NCBI GenBank assembly: GCA_017798125.1
Contig: CP059070.1
Coordinates: 124,001 to 188,000, forward strand
Source of the DNA: Cryomorphaceae bacterium
GTDB lineage: Bacteria; Bacteroidota; Bacteroidia; Flavobacteriales; ECT2AJA-044
Direction of reading: 5' to 3'
DNA: 64,000 nucleotides
Of the stretch, positions 25,856 to 34,251 are shown in pieces. Every line of letters starts with the position of its first letter. Positions within the stretch are counted from its first letter, which is position 1. The notes beneath the pieces are model-generated. The model worked only from the letters and a program-made list of their open reading frames with translations, did no database searches and had not been told where the DNA came from. A program made the position numbers and the translations under genes.

Positions 25856-26968
25856 ATGTACAGAATTACCCTTCTGCTTTTGATCTTTTCCCTGGCCGTT
25901 CAAGCCCAAACCGACACGACTTCCGTGGAAGAGGACGAGTTCGATTTTTCTGAATTTGAGTTAGCTGCGCCGCCTTCAAAAAGCTTTTGTAACAACAAGG
26001 TCTTGGGGCAGAGTCCCACAACCTTGATTGGTGTTTCGTATACCTTTCAAGGAGCTCATGACTTCACAGCAGGCAACCCTTCAGATAACCCATTGGAAGG
26101 AACAGGCAACCCGGATCTCAGCGAGACGAACAACATTCAGAGTACACATGAATTTGGTTTGGCAGGGAACTTCCCGGTGGTCAGCCGAAACAACATCCTG
26201 ATCAATCTCAATGTCGTCTACACGGAGCAGCACTACAGCTTTACCAATGAGACGAGTAATCACCCGTTCACTCAAAGTCTTCAAGACAATCCACTTCGGA
26301 GCGCCAGTACCTTGGCCACTGTTTTCAAGCCCCTCAATGAAAAGCGATTCCTGCTGGGTCAAGTGGGGATAGCCTTGAACGGGGACTACAGCTACAGCAA
26401 TTTTGATCAGAGCTTGAGCACATTGCGCTATTCCGCCGCTTTGATCTACGGTTTTAAACCGCACGATCGTTTGATGTACGGTTTTGGTGTGGCTCGGACT
26501 TATTTGGGTGGTGCCTTGAACTACTTGCCTGTGGTGTACTACTACCACACCTTCAAGAATGAAAAATGGGGGACGGAAATTCTGCTCCCCTCACGCGCCT
26601 ACCTCCGCTATCGCTTCAACAGCACCAGCTTGATCGGTTTCGGATTTAATTTCTTGGGGAATACCTACCACCTCAACAATTTTGCGGATAATCCCGGCTC
26701 TTCGGTACCCGAGAATCCCATGGCCTTTCAAGGGCAAGACCTGGAATTGCGCAGATCGGAAGTCCGGTTTGGGGCTCGGTATATGCGTTCAATCAAGGGT
26801 TTCTTTTGGCTGATTGCCGAGGCGGGATACCGGTACAATTGGAGTTATGATATTGATGAAGACGGGGATTTCTTGCGCTTATTGGGTAGCGACGATCCCT
26901 ACTATATTGAAAACGAATTGGGCAATCCCTTTTACTTCACCATTGGGATTAGCTATGTAAGTCCTTAA
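25856..26968 (+). CDS. Outer-membrane beta-barrel protein (DUF6268-like)
   Basis: A 370-residue exported protein starting at the ATG at 25856 (a TTG lies one codon earlier). The signal peptide ends AVQAQ, and an acidic Glu/Asp stretch follows (residues 22-40). The rest forms long paired strands of a barrel with conserved NINVVYTEQHYSF, YGFKPHDRLMYGFGVARTYLGG and LLPSRAYLRYRFN segments. The pattern resembles the DUF6268 family of Bacteroidota barrels; this family name is from memory of the pattern. The substrate is unknown. Confidence 0.7.
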   Translation: MYRITLLLLIFSLAVQAQTDTTSVEEDEFDFSEFELAAPPSKSFCNNKVLGQSPTTLIGVSYTFQGAHDFTAGNPSDNPLEGTGNPDLSETNNIQSTHEFGLAGNFPVVSRNNILINLNVVYTEQHYSFTNETSNHPFTQSLQDNPLRSASTLATVFKPLNEKRFLLGQVGIALNGDYSYSNFDQSLSTLRYSAALIYGFKPHDRLMYGFGVARTYLGGALNYLPVVYYYHTFKNEKWGTEILLPSRAYLRYRFNSTSLIGFGFNFLGNTYHLNNFADNPGSSVPENPMAFQGQDLELRRSEVRFGARYMRSIKGFFWLIAEAGYRYNWSYDIDEDGDFLRLLGSDDPYYIENELGNPFYFTIGISYVSP

Positions 26969-26984
26969 GTAGATAGCATTCTAT

Positions 26985-27020
26985 AAAAAAGCCCCTCGGA
27001 ATTCGAAGGGCTTTTTTTTT
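26985..27020. terminator. Bidirectional terminator
   Basis: An AAAAAAGCCC...GGGCTTTTTT hairpin between two convergent genes. T-runs flank it on both strands; one C-A mismatch in the stem. Confidence 0.75.
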
Positions 27021-27031
27021 GCTCGATCGTC

Positions 27032-27502
27032 TTACTTCTTTTTCTTGACGAGTCTGGTCCAGACATCGGTTCGGCCAAAGACTGCTGCTCCCACAAAACC
27101 GCGAACTTCAATCTTATTCTCTTCGATGAGTTCGATCTTACAATCATAGGTGGTGCCGTTTTTGGGATCGTAGATGGTTCCGTCCTTCCACATTTCCTCT
27201 TCCGTATCGTAGATGAAGTCTTTCAATACGCGATAGCCTTTTAACGGTGTGCTGCGCAAAGACTCATCGGGATTGTTCTTATCGACCCGTGGATTACCAT
27301 TCTCATCATTGGGTTCCTTCAACCACACCACTCGCCCGAAGTACTTGTTCCCTATTTTCTCAATCTTCAAATAGCTACGTCCGTCGCTTGGTGACCAAAC
27401 ACCAATGAGTTGATCTCCAGGATCCGATGAAGTCTCTTGGCTATTGGCCGAAATCGGCAGCATAAGGAATGCACTAAAGAGGGCAGCAAAGAATAGTTTC
27501 AT
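27032..27502 (-). CDS. DUF2147 domain-containing exported protein
   Basis: A 156-residue protein. A signal peptide of about 21 residues ends SANSQ. The core matches DUF2147: GVWSPSDGRSYLKIEKIGNKYFGRVVWLKEPND near the start, GYRVLKDFIYDTEEEMWKDGTIYDPKNGTTYDCKIEL in the middle, and RGFVGAAVFGRTDVWTRL near the end. Members are periplasmic or extracellular beta-rich proteins of unknown role. It lies nine bases after a lipoprotein gene, so the two are one operon. Confidence 0.9.
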   Translation of the reverse strand: MKLFFAALFSAFLMLPISANSQETSSDPGDQLIGVWSPSDGRSYLKIEKIGNKYFGRVVWLKEPNDENGNPRVDKNNPDESLRSTPLKGYRVLKDFIYDTEEEMWKDGTIYDPKNGTTYDCKIELIEENKIEVRGFVGAAVFGRTDVWTRLVKKKK

Positions 27503-27510
27503 ATCGGTTC

Positions 27511-28002
27511 TTAGTTTTTGTAATTAATCATCAAGTTCAAATCCACAGAAGCATCCATTTCATCGAGAATATCTTCCGTGAGATTCACATCGAGTACCCA
27601 GGTAGCTCCTTCGTCTTTCAAAAAAGGTAAAAGATCGGTGTCTTCAGCCACGATAAGTTCAAAAGATGTACCACCCTCCAAAGGACTTAAGGTCCCTAGG
27701 GCCAACATCTCTTGGTTGTTACTGACGATCTGGAGCAGAAGACTTTCAGCCAAAGGCGCTTGTTCTACAGATAGGGCAACGGAAATTGCAGTTACGCCAA
27801 CACGCCGAATATCGTCTTGCGCAATACTCAGATCTTCTTCGAGCGAACCCAGACTCATGGAGACCGGTGCCTGAAGACTGTTGGGCCCGCTGAAAAGCAT
27901 CTCACCGGACACCACCGCATTCACATTGCTATTCACACTAGAGGTGCTGGTACAACCGACCAACATGACGGTCATCATTAAGCCTAAGACAAGGGTTCTC
28001 AT
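27511..28002 (-). CDS. Hypothetical lipoprotein
   Basis: A 163-residue protein with leader MRTLVLGLMMTVMLVGC, lipobox LVGC and Cys17, followed by a Ser/Asn-rich linker. The mature region is short and acidic (SLGSLEEDLSIAQDDIRRVG and a terminal LNLMINYKN strand). I do not recognise a family. It is the first gene of the two-gene unit with the DUF2147 protein. Confidence 0.65.
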   Translation of the reverse strand: MRTLVLGLMMTVMLVGCTSTSSVNSNVNAVVSGEMLFSGPNSLQAPVSMSLGSLEEDLSIAQDDIRRVGVTAISVALSVEQAPLAESLLLQIVSNNQEMLALGTLSPLEGGTSFELIVAEDTDLLPFLKDEGATWVLDVNLTEDILDEMDASVDLNLMINYKN

Positions 28003-28160
28003 TCGCTTTCAGATTTAGGAGCTCAAACAATTATGGACACCTGTTTCCCAGGGTCAGCGTCCCGCTAATTTACCGAATCAACCGAGAAAGGGGCCGTAAG
28101 TTCGGGTTCCGACCTATTCGGGCGCCCTTCATTGATTTCGATTTTACTAATTTCACTTAC

Positions 28161-29060
28161 ATGAGAACGCTTAAAAGCTATTTCCTTCTCGCATGCCTGA
28201 TGATTTTGGGCTTCTTGTGTCCCGCGCAAATCACCGGACATGTTTCTTTTGAATCCGTGGGTATTTCTTTTGATATACCCGAAGGATGGATGGGGCAAGA
28301 GGGAGACGATGTTCTTATACTAGGGTCGAATGAAACCCCCGGTTTTGTCCTTATTTCTTCACACACCAATTCTCTTTCGAAGTTGCAGAAAGAAGCCGCT
28401 GCGGGAATGCGCGATGAGTACGGGACGGATTTACGCCTATCCTCAGATTTAGAGTCTTTGAGTTCCAATGCCATTGGAGCCGCATTCGAAGGCTATATGG
28501 AGGGAGAGCCCGCTAAAGCATATATCATTGGAGCTGAAAACCCCTATCAAGGCCCCGGACTTATGATCTTGGTTGCTACTCAGTCCGAATTGTATTCCTC
28601 GGAGCACGAACAAGTTGCGAAAGATCTTCTATCGTCATTGACCTTCACCAAGGTGGACCGAGATGCAGAACTCTCGGAATGGAAAGCATGGCTGTCCGGA
28701 GTTCGGTTGACCTATATGGATTCGTACTATTCTTCTGGATATGGATCCTCTGGAATATCCGCCGGTTATACAACGGAAAAGAAAATCGATCTCTGCTCCG
28801 AAGGATACTTCCGGTCTAAGAGCTCCGATCACGATACGTTCACGGGGAGTCGTCATACGGGATACGACAACGACAGCTCCAAAGGTCATGGAACCTGGTC
28901 CATCATCATCGGCTCTTCAGGCGACCCTACGCTTAGGCTTTCTTTTTACACCGGGGAAGAGTACGACTATCGCCTGAACTATGAAGAGGAGGAGTTCCTC
29001 ATGAACGGCGATCGCTACTTCCGGACAACGGAAGGTGAATATGCGCCCGAGTGCCCCTAG
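28161..29060 (+). CDS. Exported hypothetical protein
   Basis: A 299-residue exported protein with a signal peptide ending PAQ near residue 20. The first half (about 25-155) looks like a PsbP/Mog1-type alpha-beta sandwich (VGISFDIPEGWMGQEGDDVLIL, and LLSSLTFTKV at its end). The second half (180-299) is Gly/Ser/Tyr-rich (YMDSYYSSGYGSSGISAGY) and ends in a beta-rich section (GTWSIIIGSSGDPTLRLSFYTG). The second half resembles domains often attached to stress-related secreted proteins. The function is unknown. Confidence 0.65.
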   Translation: MRTLKSYFLLACLMILGFLCPAQITGHVSFESVGISFDIPEGWMGQEGDDVLILGSNETPGFVLISSHTNSLSKLQKEAAAGMRDEYGTDLRLSSDLESLSSNAIGAAFEGYMEGEPAKAYIIGAENPYQGPGLMILVATQSELYSSEHEQVAKDLLSSLTFTKVDRDAELSEWKAWLSGVRLTYMDSYYSSGYGSSGISAGYTTEKKIDLCSEGYFRSKSSDHDTFTGSRHTGYDNDSSKGHGTWSIIIGSSGDPTLRLSFYTGEEYDYRLNYEEEEFLMNGDRYFRTTEGEYAPECP

Positions 29061-29122
29061 GGATTCAAAAAATTTAGGAGATAAAGTCAGTAATTCCGAT
29101 CACCTATTCTCTATTTATCGTA

Positions 29123-29144
29123 ATATTGCAATATATAAATATTG
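29123..29144. promoter_or_regulatory. ArsR-like operator upstream of DUF6428 gene
   Basis: Three half-sites in a row. ATATTGCAATAT (29123-29134) is a perfect palindrome. CAATAT (29129-29134) also pairs with ATATTG (29139-29144) over a four-base gap, ending three bases before the ATG at 29148. AT-rich palindromes of this kind are typical of ArsR/SmtB repressors, so repression by an unlinked ArsR is inferred. Confidence 0.45.
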
Positions 29145-29147
29145 ATC

Positions 29148-29615
29148 ATGCTATTATCTGAAGTCAAAAACGCGTTAAAAAAGGTTGAACGAAGTGAGTT
29201 TGAGTTGCCCAACGGCACCTTAGTTCCGGCTCACTTTCACGTCACCGAGGTCGGTCAAATTCAAAAGAACTTCATTGATTGCGGAGGGACCGTTCGCCGT
29301 GATTCCGTTGTGAGCTTTCAGTTGTGGAATGCGAACGACTATGACCATCGCCTCCACCCAGAAAAGCTCTTGAGTATAATTGAGCTCTCCGAAAAAGTCC
29401 TCGGTATAGAAGACCACGAAGTAGAAGTTGAATACCAAGGTGAAACCATAGGGAAATACGGCCTTGATTTTGACGGTCGTCGCTTTCAATTAGTAACGAA
29501 GAATACAGATTGCTTGGCTAAAGAAAACTGCGGTATTCCCGCATCTAAGCCCAAGGTCCGATTGAGCAGTTTACAGGCTTCCGAGAAATGCGCACCGGGA
29601 AGTGGTTGTTGCTAG
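29148..29615 (+). CDS. DUF6428-like protein
   Basis: A 155-residue cytoplasmic protein starting at the ATG at 29148. Features include LPNGTLVPAHFHVTEVGQIQKNFIDCGGTVRRDSVVSFQLW, and a C-terminus with Cys residues: a central CLAKENC pair and a terminal CAPGSGCC cluster. The pattern agrees with DUF6428, a family often seen beside arsR and arsenate-resistance genes; this link is from known context, not from this locus. No arsR, arsC or arsB is visible nearby. The Cys-rich tail could bind arsenite or another soft metal. Confidence 0.65.
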   Translation: MLLSEVKNALKKVERSEFELPNGTLVPAHFHVTEVGQIQKNFIDCGGTVRRDSVVSFQLWNANDYDHRLHPEKLLSIIELSEKVLGIEDHEVEVEYQGETIGKYGLDFDGRRFQLVTKNTDCLAKENCGIPASKPKVRLSSLQASEKCAPGSGCC

Positions 29616-29747
29616 GTCGATTGACCTAAGAAAGGAATCCTCGGGTAAAGAGGGTAACATCTTTTAAAACGTATGCAACATAAATAGAGAGGAAAGGCCG
29701 TAAATTGCGAGATCTTTGTCCGATACTACAACAAACTCGATTTTAAG

Positions 29748-30767
29748 ATGAAATTGAATAAATGGTTGGGCGCTCTAGCGCTTGCAAGTGTGCTCATCTC
29801 TTGTACAGAAGAGAATCCAACACCTTCTTCTCAATCACCCTCAGATTATCAAACGATTGAATTGAATTCACTGCCAGCTCCGGTAAAGAACCACGTGGAC
29901 AGCAACTTCCCGAGCAGTGAAATTGCAGAAGCCAAGAAAGACGTGAATCTCGGTTATGAGGTGCTGCTGGATATGGGCTGGGAATTGTACTACGACCTCA
30001 ATGGGAATCATCTCCACACCGAAGCACTGAGCTCCGGTGACGACGATACACCGGTCCCCGTGTCTAGTCTACCAGCGGCCATCACGACATACATCAGTCA
30101 GAATTATCCAGGCGAAACCATCGCATGGGCCGAGATGGACGATGACGAATACGAAGTTTATCTCAGTGACGGAACTGAGCTCTACTTCGACCTTAACGGT
30201 ATGTTCCTCTATGCGGAGCAAGATGATGACATCGACCCGGCGAACCTACCGGCCACTATTTTGACCTATATCACTCAAAACTACCCGAACGACAGTATCG
30301 TTGAAGCCGAACTAGACGATGATATCTACGAGGTTTATTTAAGCAGTGGTATTGAACTCTACTTTGACATTAATGGTGTTTTCCTTGGAATGGACGATGA
30401 TGACGATGATGATGACATTGATCCTGCCAATCTTCCTGCGGCAATCATTACGTACATCAACCAGAATTATCCGAACGACAGTATTGTAGAAGCCGAATTG
30501 GATGACGATATCTATGAAGTTTACCTGAGCAACGGTCTTGAACTCTATTTTGACATCAACGGTAACTTCATTGGCACGGATGACGACGATGATATTGATC
30601 CTGCAAATCTGCCGGCAGCCATCATCACGTACATCAATCAGAACTATCCAAATGCAACCATTGAAGAAGCTGAATTCGAAGACAACATCTACGAGATTGA
30701 GCTGGACAACGATTGGACCCTGTACTTTGATGCCAATGGCGTCTTCCTTTACGCGGAACAGGATTAA
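29748..30767 (+). CDS. Lipoprotein with five tandem PepSY-like repeats
   Basis: A 339-residue lipoprotein with lipobox ISC. Five tandem repeats of about 57-65 residues follow, each with LPAAIxTYIxQNYPxxxIxxAE, then DDxxYEVYLSxGxELYFDxNGxFL. Repeats 3 and 4 are nearly identical, including at the DNA level, so they are recent duplications. Linkers are runs of Asp, up to eight in a row (DDDDDDDD). The repeat matches the PepSY-like (DUF2874) fold found in exported proteins of Bacteroidota. It probably sits in the periplasm and may bind Ca2+ or a protein. Recombination between repeats could vary the repeat count. Confidence 0.85.
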   Translation: MKLNKWLGALALASVLISCTEENPTPSSQSPSDYQTIELNSLPAPVKNHVDSNFPSSEIAEAKKDVNLGYEVLLDMGWELYYDLNGNHLHTEALSSGDDDTPVPVSSLPAAITTYISQNYPGETIAWAEMDDDEYEVYLSDGTELYFDLNGMFLYAEQDDDIDPANLPATILTYITQNYPNDSIVEAELDDDIYEVYLSSGIELYFDINGVFLGMDDDDDDDDIDPANLPAAIITYINQNYPNDSIVEAELDDDIYEVYLSNGLELYFDINGNFIGTDDDDDIDPANLPAAIITYINQNYPNATIEEAEFEDNIYEIELDNDWTLYFDANGVFLYAEQD

Positions 30768-30790
30768 TCGGATGGTGAAAAGAAAGAAAA

Positions 30791-30814
30791 AGGGGGCCTT
30801 GAGCCCTCTTTTTT
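30791..30814 (+). terminator. Terminator after the PepSY-repeat gene
   Basis: AGGGGGC, loop CTTGA, GCCCTCT, then TTTTT. Confidence 0.65.
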
Positions 30815-30832
30815 GCATCGTGCCGCAGGCAC
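30815..30832. repeat. GCATC palindromic element with covaried stem
   Basis: GCATC, stem GTGCC, loop GCA, stem GGCAC, directly behind the terminator. Confidence 0.55.
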
Positions 30833-30874
30833 TACTTTTTATTAACAATGGGGTAATCCACGAGGCGATTTCTC

Positions 30875-30882
30875 TATCTTTG
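30875..30882 (+). promoter_or_regulatory. Probable -7 element for the flavin reductase gene
   Basis: TATCTTTG, 28 bases upstream of the ATG at 30911. It matches TAnnTTTG; no clear TTTG is seen at the usual distance. Confidence 0.4.
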
Positions 30883-30910
30883 AGCTTCTGATTCAGACTC
30901 CCATTACCTT

Positions 30911-31813
30911 ATGCTATCCGTAGATCCCAAGCAGCTTGAGACCAAAGACGTACACCAGTTTTTACTGGGCGCCATTGGCCCTCGCCCGATCGCCTTTGCA
31001 AGCACCATGGACGTGCACGGGAATCCCAATTTGAGCCCATTTAGTTTTTTCAATGTATTTAGCGCGAATCCTCCTGTATTGGTGTTTTCACCGGCACGCC
31101 GTGTGCGTAACAACACCACCAAGGATACGCTCAGCAACTGTGAAACGACCAAGGAAGTGGTCATCAATGTGGTCAATTTCACGATTACGGAGCAGATGAA
31201 TTTGAGCTCCACGGAGTATCCCAGCACCGTGAATGAATTCGTCAAAGCGGGATTGACGCCGATGGAATCCAAAACGGTACGTCCCTACCGCGTCAAAGAG
31301 AGTCCAGCGCAGTTCGAATGCACCGTTCGAGAAGTGGTCCACTTAGGTGAGAATGGAGGAGCGGGCAATCTAGTCATCTGCGAAGTGCAAATGATGCACT
31401 TCAGCGAAGCCATTTTGAACGATCAGCAAAAAATCGATCAGCACAAAATTGACTTGGTGGGTCGCATGGGCGGAGATTGGTATGTACGTGCCAATGGAGA
31501 GGCTTTGTTTGAAGTGGCCAAACCAAATCGCAACTTGGGCATTGGGATTGACATGATACCCGCGCGTATTCGGAACAGCTTTATTCTCACCGGAAACGAC
31601 CTCGGGAAACTCGGCAATGTAGAACGGATTCCCCATGATGAAGAAATTGATGCTATTCGCAAAGACCCTGCTGTAAGTGACATCTTGCGGCAGTCCGATG
31701 ACGCATATGTCCTTCGGGAGCTCTTGCACCAGCATGCACATGAATTATTGAAAGACAATAAGGTCCAAGAAGCTTGGGCGGTATTGTTAATCGACAAACT
31801 CAACAGAAATTAA
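30911..31813 (+). CDS. Flavin reductase family protein (FMN-binding split barrel)
   Basis: A 300-residue cytoplasmic protein. The N-terminal ~200 residues match the FMN-binding split-barrel flavin-reductase group: GPRPIAFASTMDVHGNPNLSPFSFFNVFSANPPVLVFSPAR is the diagnostic block, with TKDTLSN and NVVNF following. The C-terminal ~80 residues are helical (RIRNSFILTGNDLGKLG, and a final ELLKDNKVQEAWAVLL). Such proteins reduce flavins or act as flavin-linked oxidoreductases; the exact substrate is unknown. It is followed after five bases by the DUF3127 gene. Confidence 0.85.
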   Translation: MLSVDPKQLETKDVHQFLLGAIGPRPIAFASTMDVHGNPNLSPFSFFNVFSANPPVLVFSPARRVRNNTTKDTLSNCETTKEVVINVVNFTITEQMNLSSTEYPSTVNEFVKAGLTPMESKTVRPYRVKESPAQFECTVREVVHLGENGGAGNLVICEVQMMHFSEAILNDQQKIDQHKIDLVGRMGGDWYVRANGEALFEVAKPNRNLGIGIDMIPARIRNSFILTGNDLGKLGNVERIPHDEEIDAIRKDPAVSDILRQSDDAYVLRELLHQHAHELLKDNKVQEAWAVLLIDKLNRN

Positions 31814-31818
31814 GACCT

Positions 31819-32175
31819 ATGTCTCACGAACTGACTGGAACTATTAAAGTCATTTTTGACACCCAAACCTTCCCCAGCGGATTCTCTAAACGCGAATTCG
31901 TGGTGACGACTCAAGAACAATACCCTCAAGACGTAAAGTTTGAGGCCATTAAGGAAAAAGCCGATATGCTAGACGCCTACAACGAAGGCGAACAAGTCAC
32001 GGTTAAATTCAACATCCGAGGCAACGAATACAACGGCCGCTACTACGTGAATTTGCAAAGTTGGCAAATGTCGAAGGTGGACGGTGGCAGTGCTGGGGAC
32101 AGCATTCCTGACCTTCCACCATTGGAGCCCTCGCAAATGGATGGACCCGATGCAGAGGATGATTTGCCATTCTAA
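31819..32175 (+). CDS. DUF3127 protein with an SSB-like acidic tail
   Basis: A 118-residue protein. The core (residues 1-80) matches DUF3127: an OB-like beta fold with TGTIKVIFDTQTFPSGFSKREFVVTT and VKFNIRGNEYNGRYYVNLQSWQM. The C-terminal ~35 residues are Pro/Asp-rich and end DAEDDLPF, closely resembling the DDDIPF tip with which SSB recruits repair proteins. The ATG at 31819 is used; an upstream open stretch lies within the previous gene. The family is almost confined to Bacteroidota. A single-strand nucleic-acid or replication-linked role is inferred only from fold and tail. Confidence 0.85.
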   Translation: MSHELTGTIKVIFDTQTFPSGFSKREFVVTTQEQYPQDVKFEAIKEKADMLDAYNEGEQVTVKFNIRGNEYNGRYYVNLQSWQMSKVDGGSAGDSIPDLPPLEPSQMDGPDAEDDLPF

Positions 32176-32179
32176 GTAG

Positions 32180-33562
32180 ATGGGGTTTTCGAGTACGGTT
32201 GAACGCGCGTTCCGATGGCTACTGCCATCCCCCTTCACCATTGCCGTACTCCTCACCTTACTGACCTATATTTTGGCCCTCTGGGCCACTCCAGAACCGG
32301 TCTCTTGGACCAAGGCTGGGGAGCTATTGAATTTCTGGGACGATGGGCTCTGGAACAACGCCTTATTGGTGTTTGCCGTCCAAATGATGCTCATGCTCGT
32401 CCTCGGTCATGTACTGGCCCTAACCGAACCTTTTGATCGGCTCATTCGACGCGTCACGAGATACTGTACCACAACTGCATCCGCCGCGGCTTGGGTGACG
32501 CTTTTGACCGTGGCGGTCGGGCTATTCAATTGGGGCTTCGCCCTCATCTTTGGAGCTATTTTCGCTCGTAAGGTTGGGGAACAGGCCCTCACGGGCCGAT
32601 ATGAAATCAACTACCCCTTAGTCGGCGCTGCCGGTTATTCTGGTCTTCTAGTCTGGCATGGCGGATTGTCCGGCAGTTCATTGACCAAGGTTGCAGAATC
32701 CGGGCATTTGGCCTCGCTGATGACCGGCATCTTGCCCGAAGCGGAATTAGCTGCACTCCCCTCCTCCATAACTTTTGCCGAGACAGTCTTCAGTCCGATG
32801 AACATGACCGTTTCTCTTTTGCTCTTGATCGCCTTGCCCGTGACCATGTGGCTGCTCGGAAAACGCGTATCAGCCCATCCCCTTCAGTTGAAATCTCGAA
32901 TGTCAATTGATCAGAGCAGCGAACGACCTATCGGAGCGGAAGTATTGGACCGCAGTCGCTGGTTTTCACTCGTCTTTGGTCTAGTCATCTTGGGATACGT
33001 GATTCAAAAGGCTTGGACCATGCCTTCCGGGCTGCTCGCCTTTTTTACCCCCAACAACATCAATTTGCTCTTGCTCGGCCTGAGCCTCGCCCTTCACTCC
33101 AGCTTCCGTAGTTTTCTCTCGGCTGTTGAAGAAGCCATTGGCGGGGTGTCTGGAATTCTCATTCAATTCCCCCTGTATTTCGGAATTATGGGCATCATGA
33201 AAAGTAGCGGTCTGGTCGGGCAGATTTCAGCGTATTTTGTTGAGATCAGCACCGAGTCGACCTACCCCATTTTCACCTTCTTCTCTGCTGGTTTAGTTAA
33301 CATATTTGTGCCGTCTGGAGGAGGTCAATGGGCGATTCAAGGGCCCATCATTGTACAGGCCGCGGATCAACTGGGCGTTTCCTTATCCAAGTGCATCATG
33401 GCCATGGCTTATGGGGATCAGTTGACCAATATGCTTCAGCCCTTTTGGGCACTCCCCCTACTCGGAATTACCGGGCTTAAAGCGCGGGAGATTCTGCCCT
33501 ATACGGTCGTGTTGATGCTCGTGGCCCTATTGATTTTCTTGACTGCCTTACTCCTTTTCTGA
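32180..33562 (+). CDS. AtoE-like short-chain fatty-acid transporter
   Basis: A 460-residue membrane protein with about 12 hydrophobic helices. It matches the AtoE/TIGR00366 family over its whole length: the start FRWLLPSPFTIAVLLTLLTYILAL, the block ASAAAWVTLLTVAVGLFNWGFALIFGAIFARKV, and the conserved FVPSGGGQWAIQGPIIVQAA with MAYGDQLTNMLQPFWALPLLGI near the end. Family members take up acetoacetate or short fatty acids. The gene starts four bases after DUF3127 and overlaps aat by one base. No atoDAB genes are adjacent, so the substrate here is uncertain. Confidence 0.9.
   Translation: MGFSSTVERAFRWLLPSPFTIAVLLTLLTYILALWATPEPVSWTKAGELLNFWDDGLWNNALLVFAVQMMLMLVLGHVLALTEPFDRLIRRVTRYCTTTASAAAWVTLLTVAVGLFNWGFALIFGAIFARKVGEQALTGRYEINYPLVGAAGYSGLLVWHGGLSGSSLTKVAESGHLASLMTGILPEAELAALPSSITFAETVFSPMNMTVSLLLLIALPVTMWLLGKRVSAHPLQLKSRMSIDQSSERPIGAEVLDRSRWFSLVFGLVILGYVIQKAWTMPSGLLAFFTPNNINLLLLGLSLALHSSFRSFLSAVEEAIGGVSGILIQFPLYFGIMGIMKSSGLVGQISAYFVEISTESTYPIFTFFSAGLVNIFVPSGGGQWAIQGPIIVQAADQLGVSLSKCIMAMAYGDQLTNMLQPFWALPLLGITGLKAREILPYTVVLMLVALLIFLTALLLF
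32584..32600. repeat. GAT palindromic element, in CDS
   Basis: Stem GGCCC, loop TCAC, stem GGGCC, then GAT. It codes ALTGRYE in the transporter. Confidence 0.4.
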
Positions 33563-34251
33563 TGCCCATCTATGCTTTGAGTGATCGGCTCGAATTTCCT
33601 CATCCTGAGTTGACGGACCCTTCGGGGATTCTTGCTGTTGGCGGGGACCTACGGCCCGAACGTTTGTTGTTGGCTTACCAGCTTGGCATTTTCCCGTGGT
33701 TTAACGCGGACGAGCCGCCGATGTGGTGGTGTCCCGATCCGCGCATGGTTCTATATCCAGGAGAATTGAAGGTCAGCAAAAGCATGCGCTCCACACTCAA
33801 TCGCAAGGCCTTCAAAGTCACCTGTGACCAGGCCTTTGAAGAGGTAATTCAAGCCTGCGGGACCATCCCTAGGCCCGGGCAGGATGGAACATGGATTACG
33901 CCGGAGATTATATCGGGCTACTCGGAGCTGCACCGCCAGGGTTTTGCCCACAGCGTTGAAGTTTGGTCTGATGACACCTTAGTGGGAGGGCTATACGGAG
34001 TGTCACTGGGGCGGGCATTCTTCGGTGAGAGCATGTTCAGTCGTCAATCCAATGCCAGTAAATACGGCTTCATCTCCTTGGTTCAAGCCTTGGCGGATCG
34101 TGGATTTTCATTGATTGACTGCCAAGTACACACCGAGCATTTGGCCTCGCTTGGGGCTAAGGAAATCGATCGAGATGTGTTTCTCGAAGAGATTGCCGTG
34201 GCTCAAGAGACCGAAACAATGAGAGGATCATGGACGTTCTTGTTCCCATGA
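33562..34251 (+). CDS. aat: Leucyl/phenylalanyl-tRNA--protein transferase
   Basis: A 229-residue enzyme that adds Leu or Phe to N-terminal Lys/Arg of proteins, creating N-degrons for ClpAP. The family blocks are present: GGDLRPERLLLAYQLGIFPWF near the start, PMWWCPDPRMVL, then WITPEIISGYSELHRQGFAHSVEVW and GGLYGVSLGRAFFGESMFSRQSNASK, and CQVHTEHLASLGA. The start overlaps the upstream stop (TGATG). It shares its last bases with the next gene (ATGA). Confidence 0.95.
   Translation: MPIYALSDRLEFPHPELTDPSGILAVGGDLRPERLLLAYQLGIFPWFNADEPPMWWCPDPRMVLYPGELKVSKSMRSTLNRKAFKVTCDQAFEEVIQACGTIPRPGQDGTWITPEIISGYSELHRQGFAHSVEVWSDDTLVGGLYGVSLGRAFFGESMFSRQSNASKYGFISLVQALADRGFSLIDCQVHTEHLASLGAKEIDRDVFLEEIAVAQETETMRGSWTFLFP

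Noticed and set aside
29748-30767. Possible CRISPR or tandem-repeat RNA array
   Set aside because: The repeats are about 170-190 bp, in frame and coding for PepSY-like domains, with no spacers of CRISPR type.
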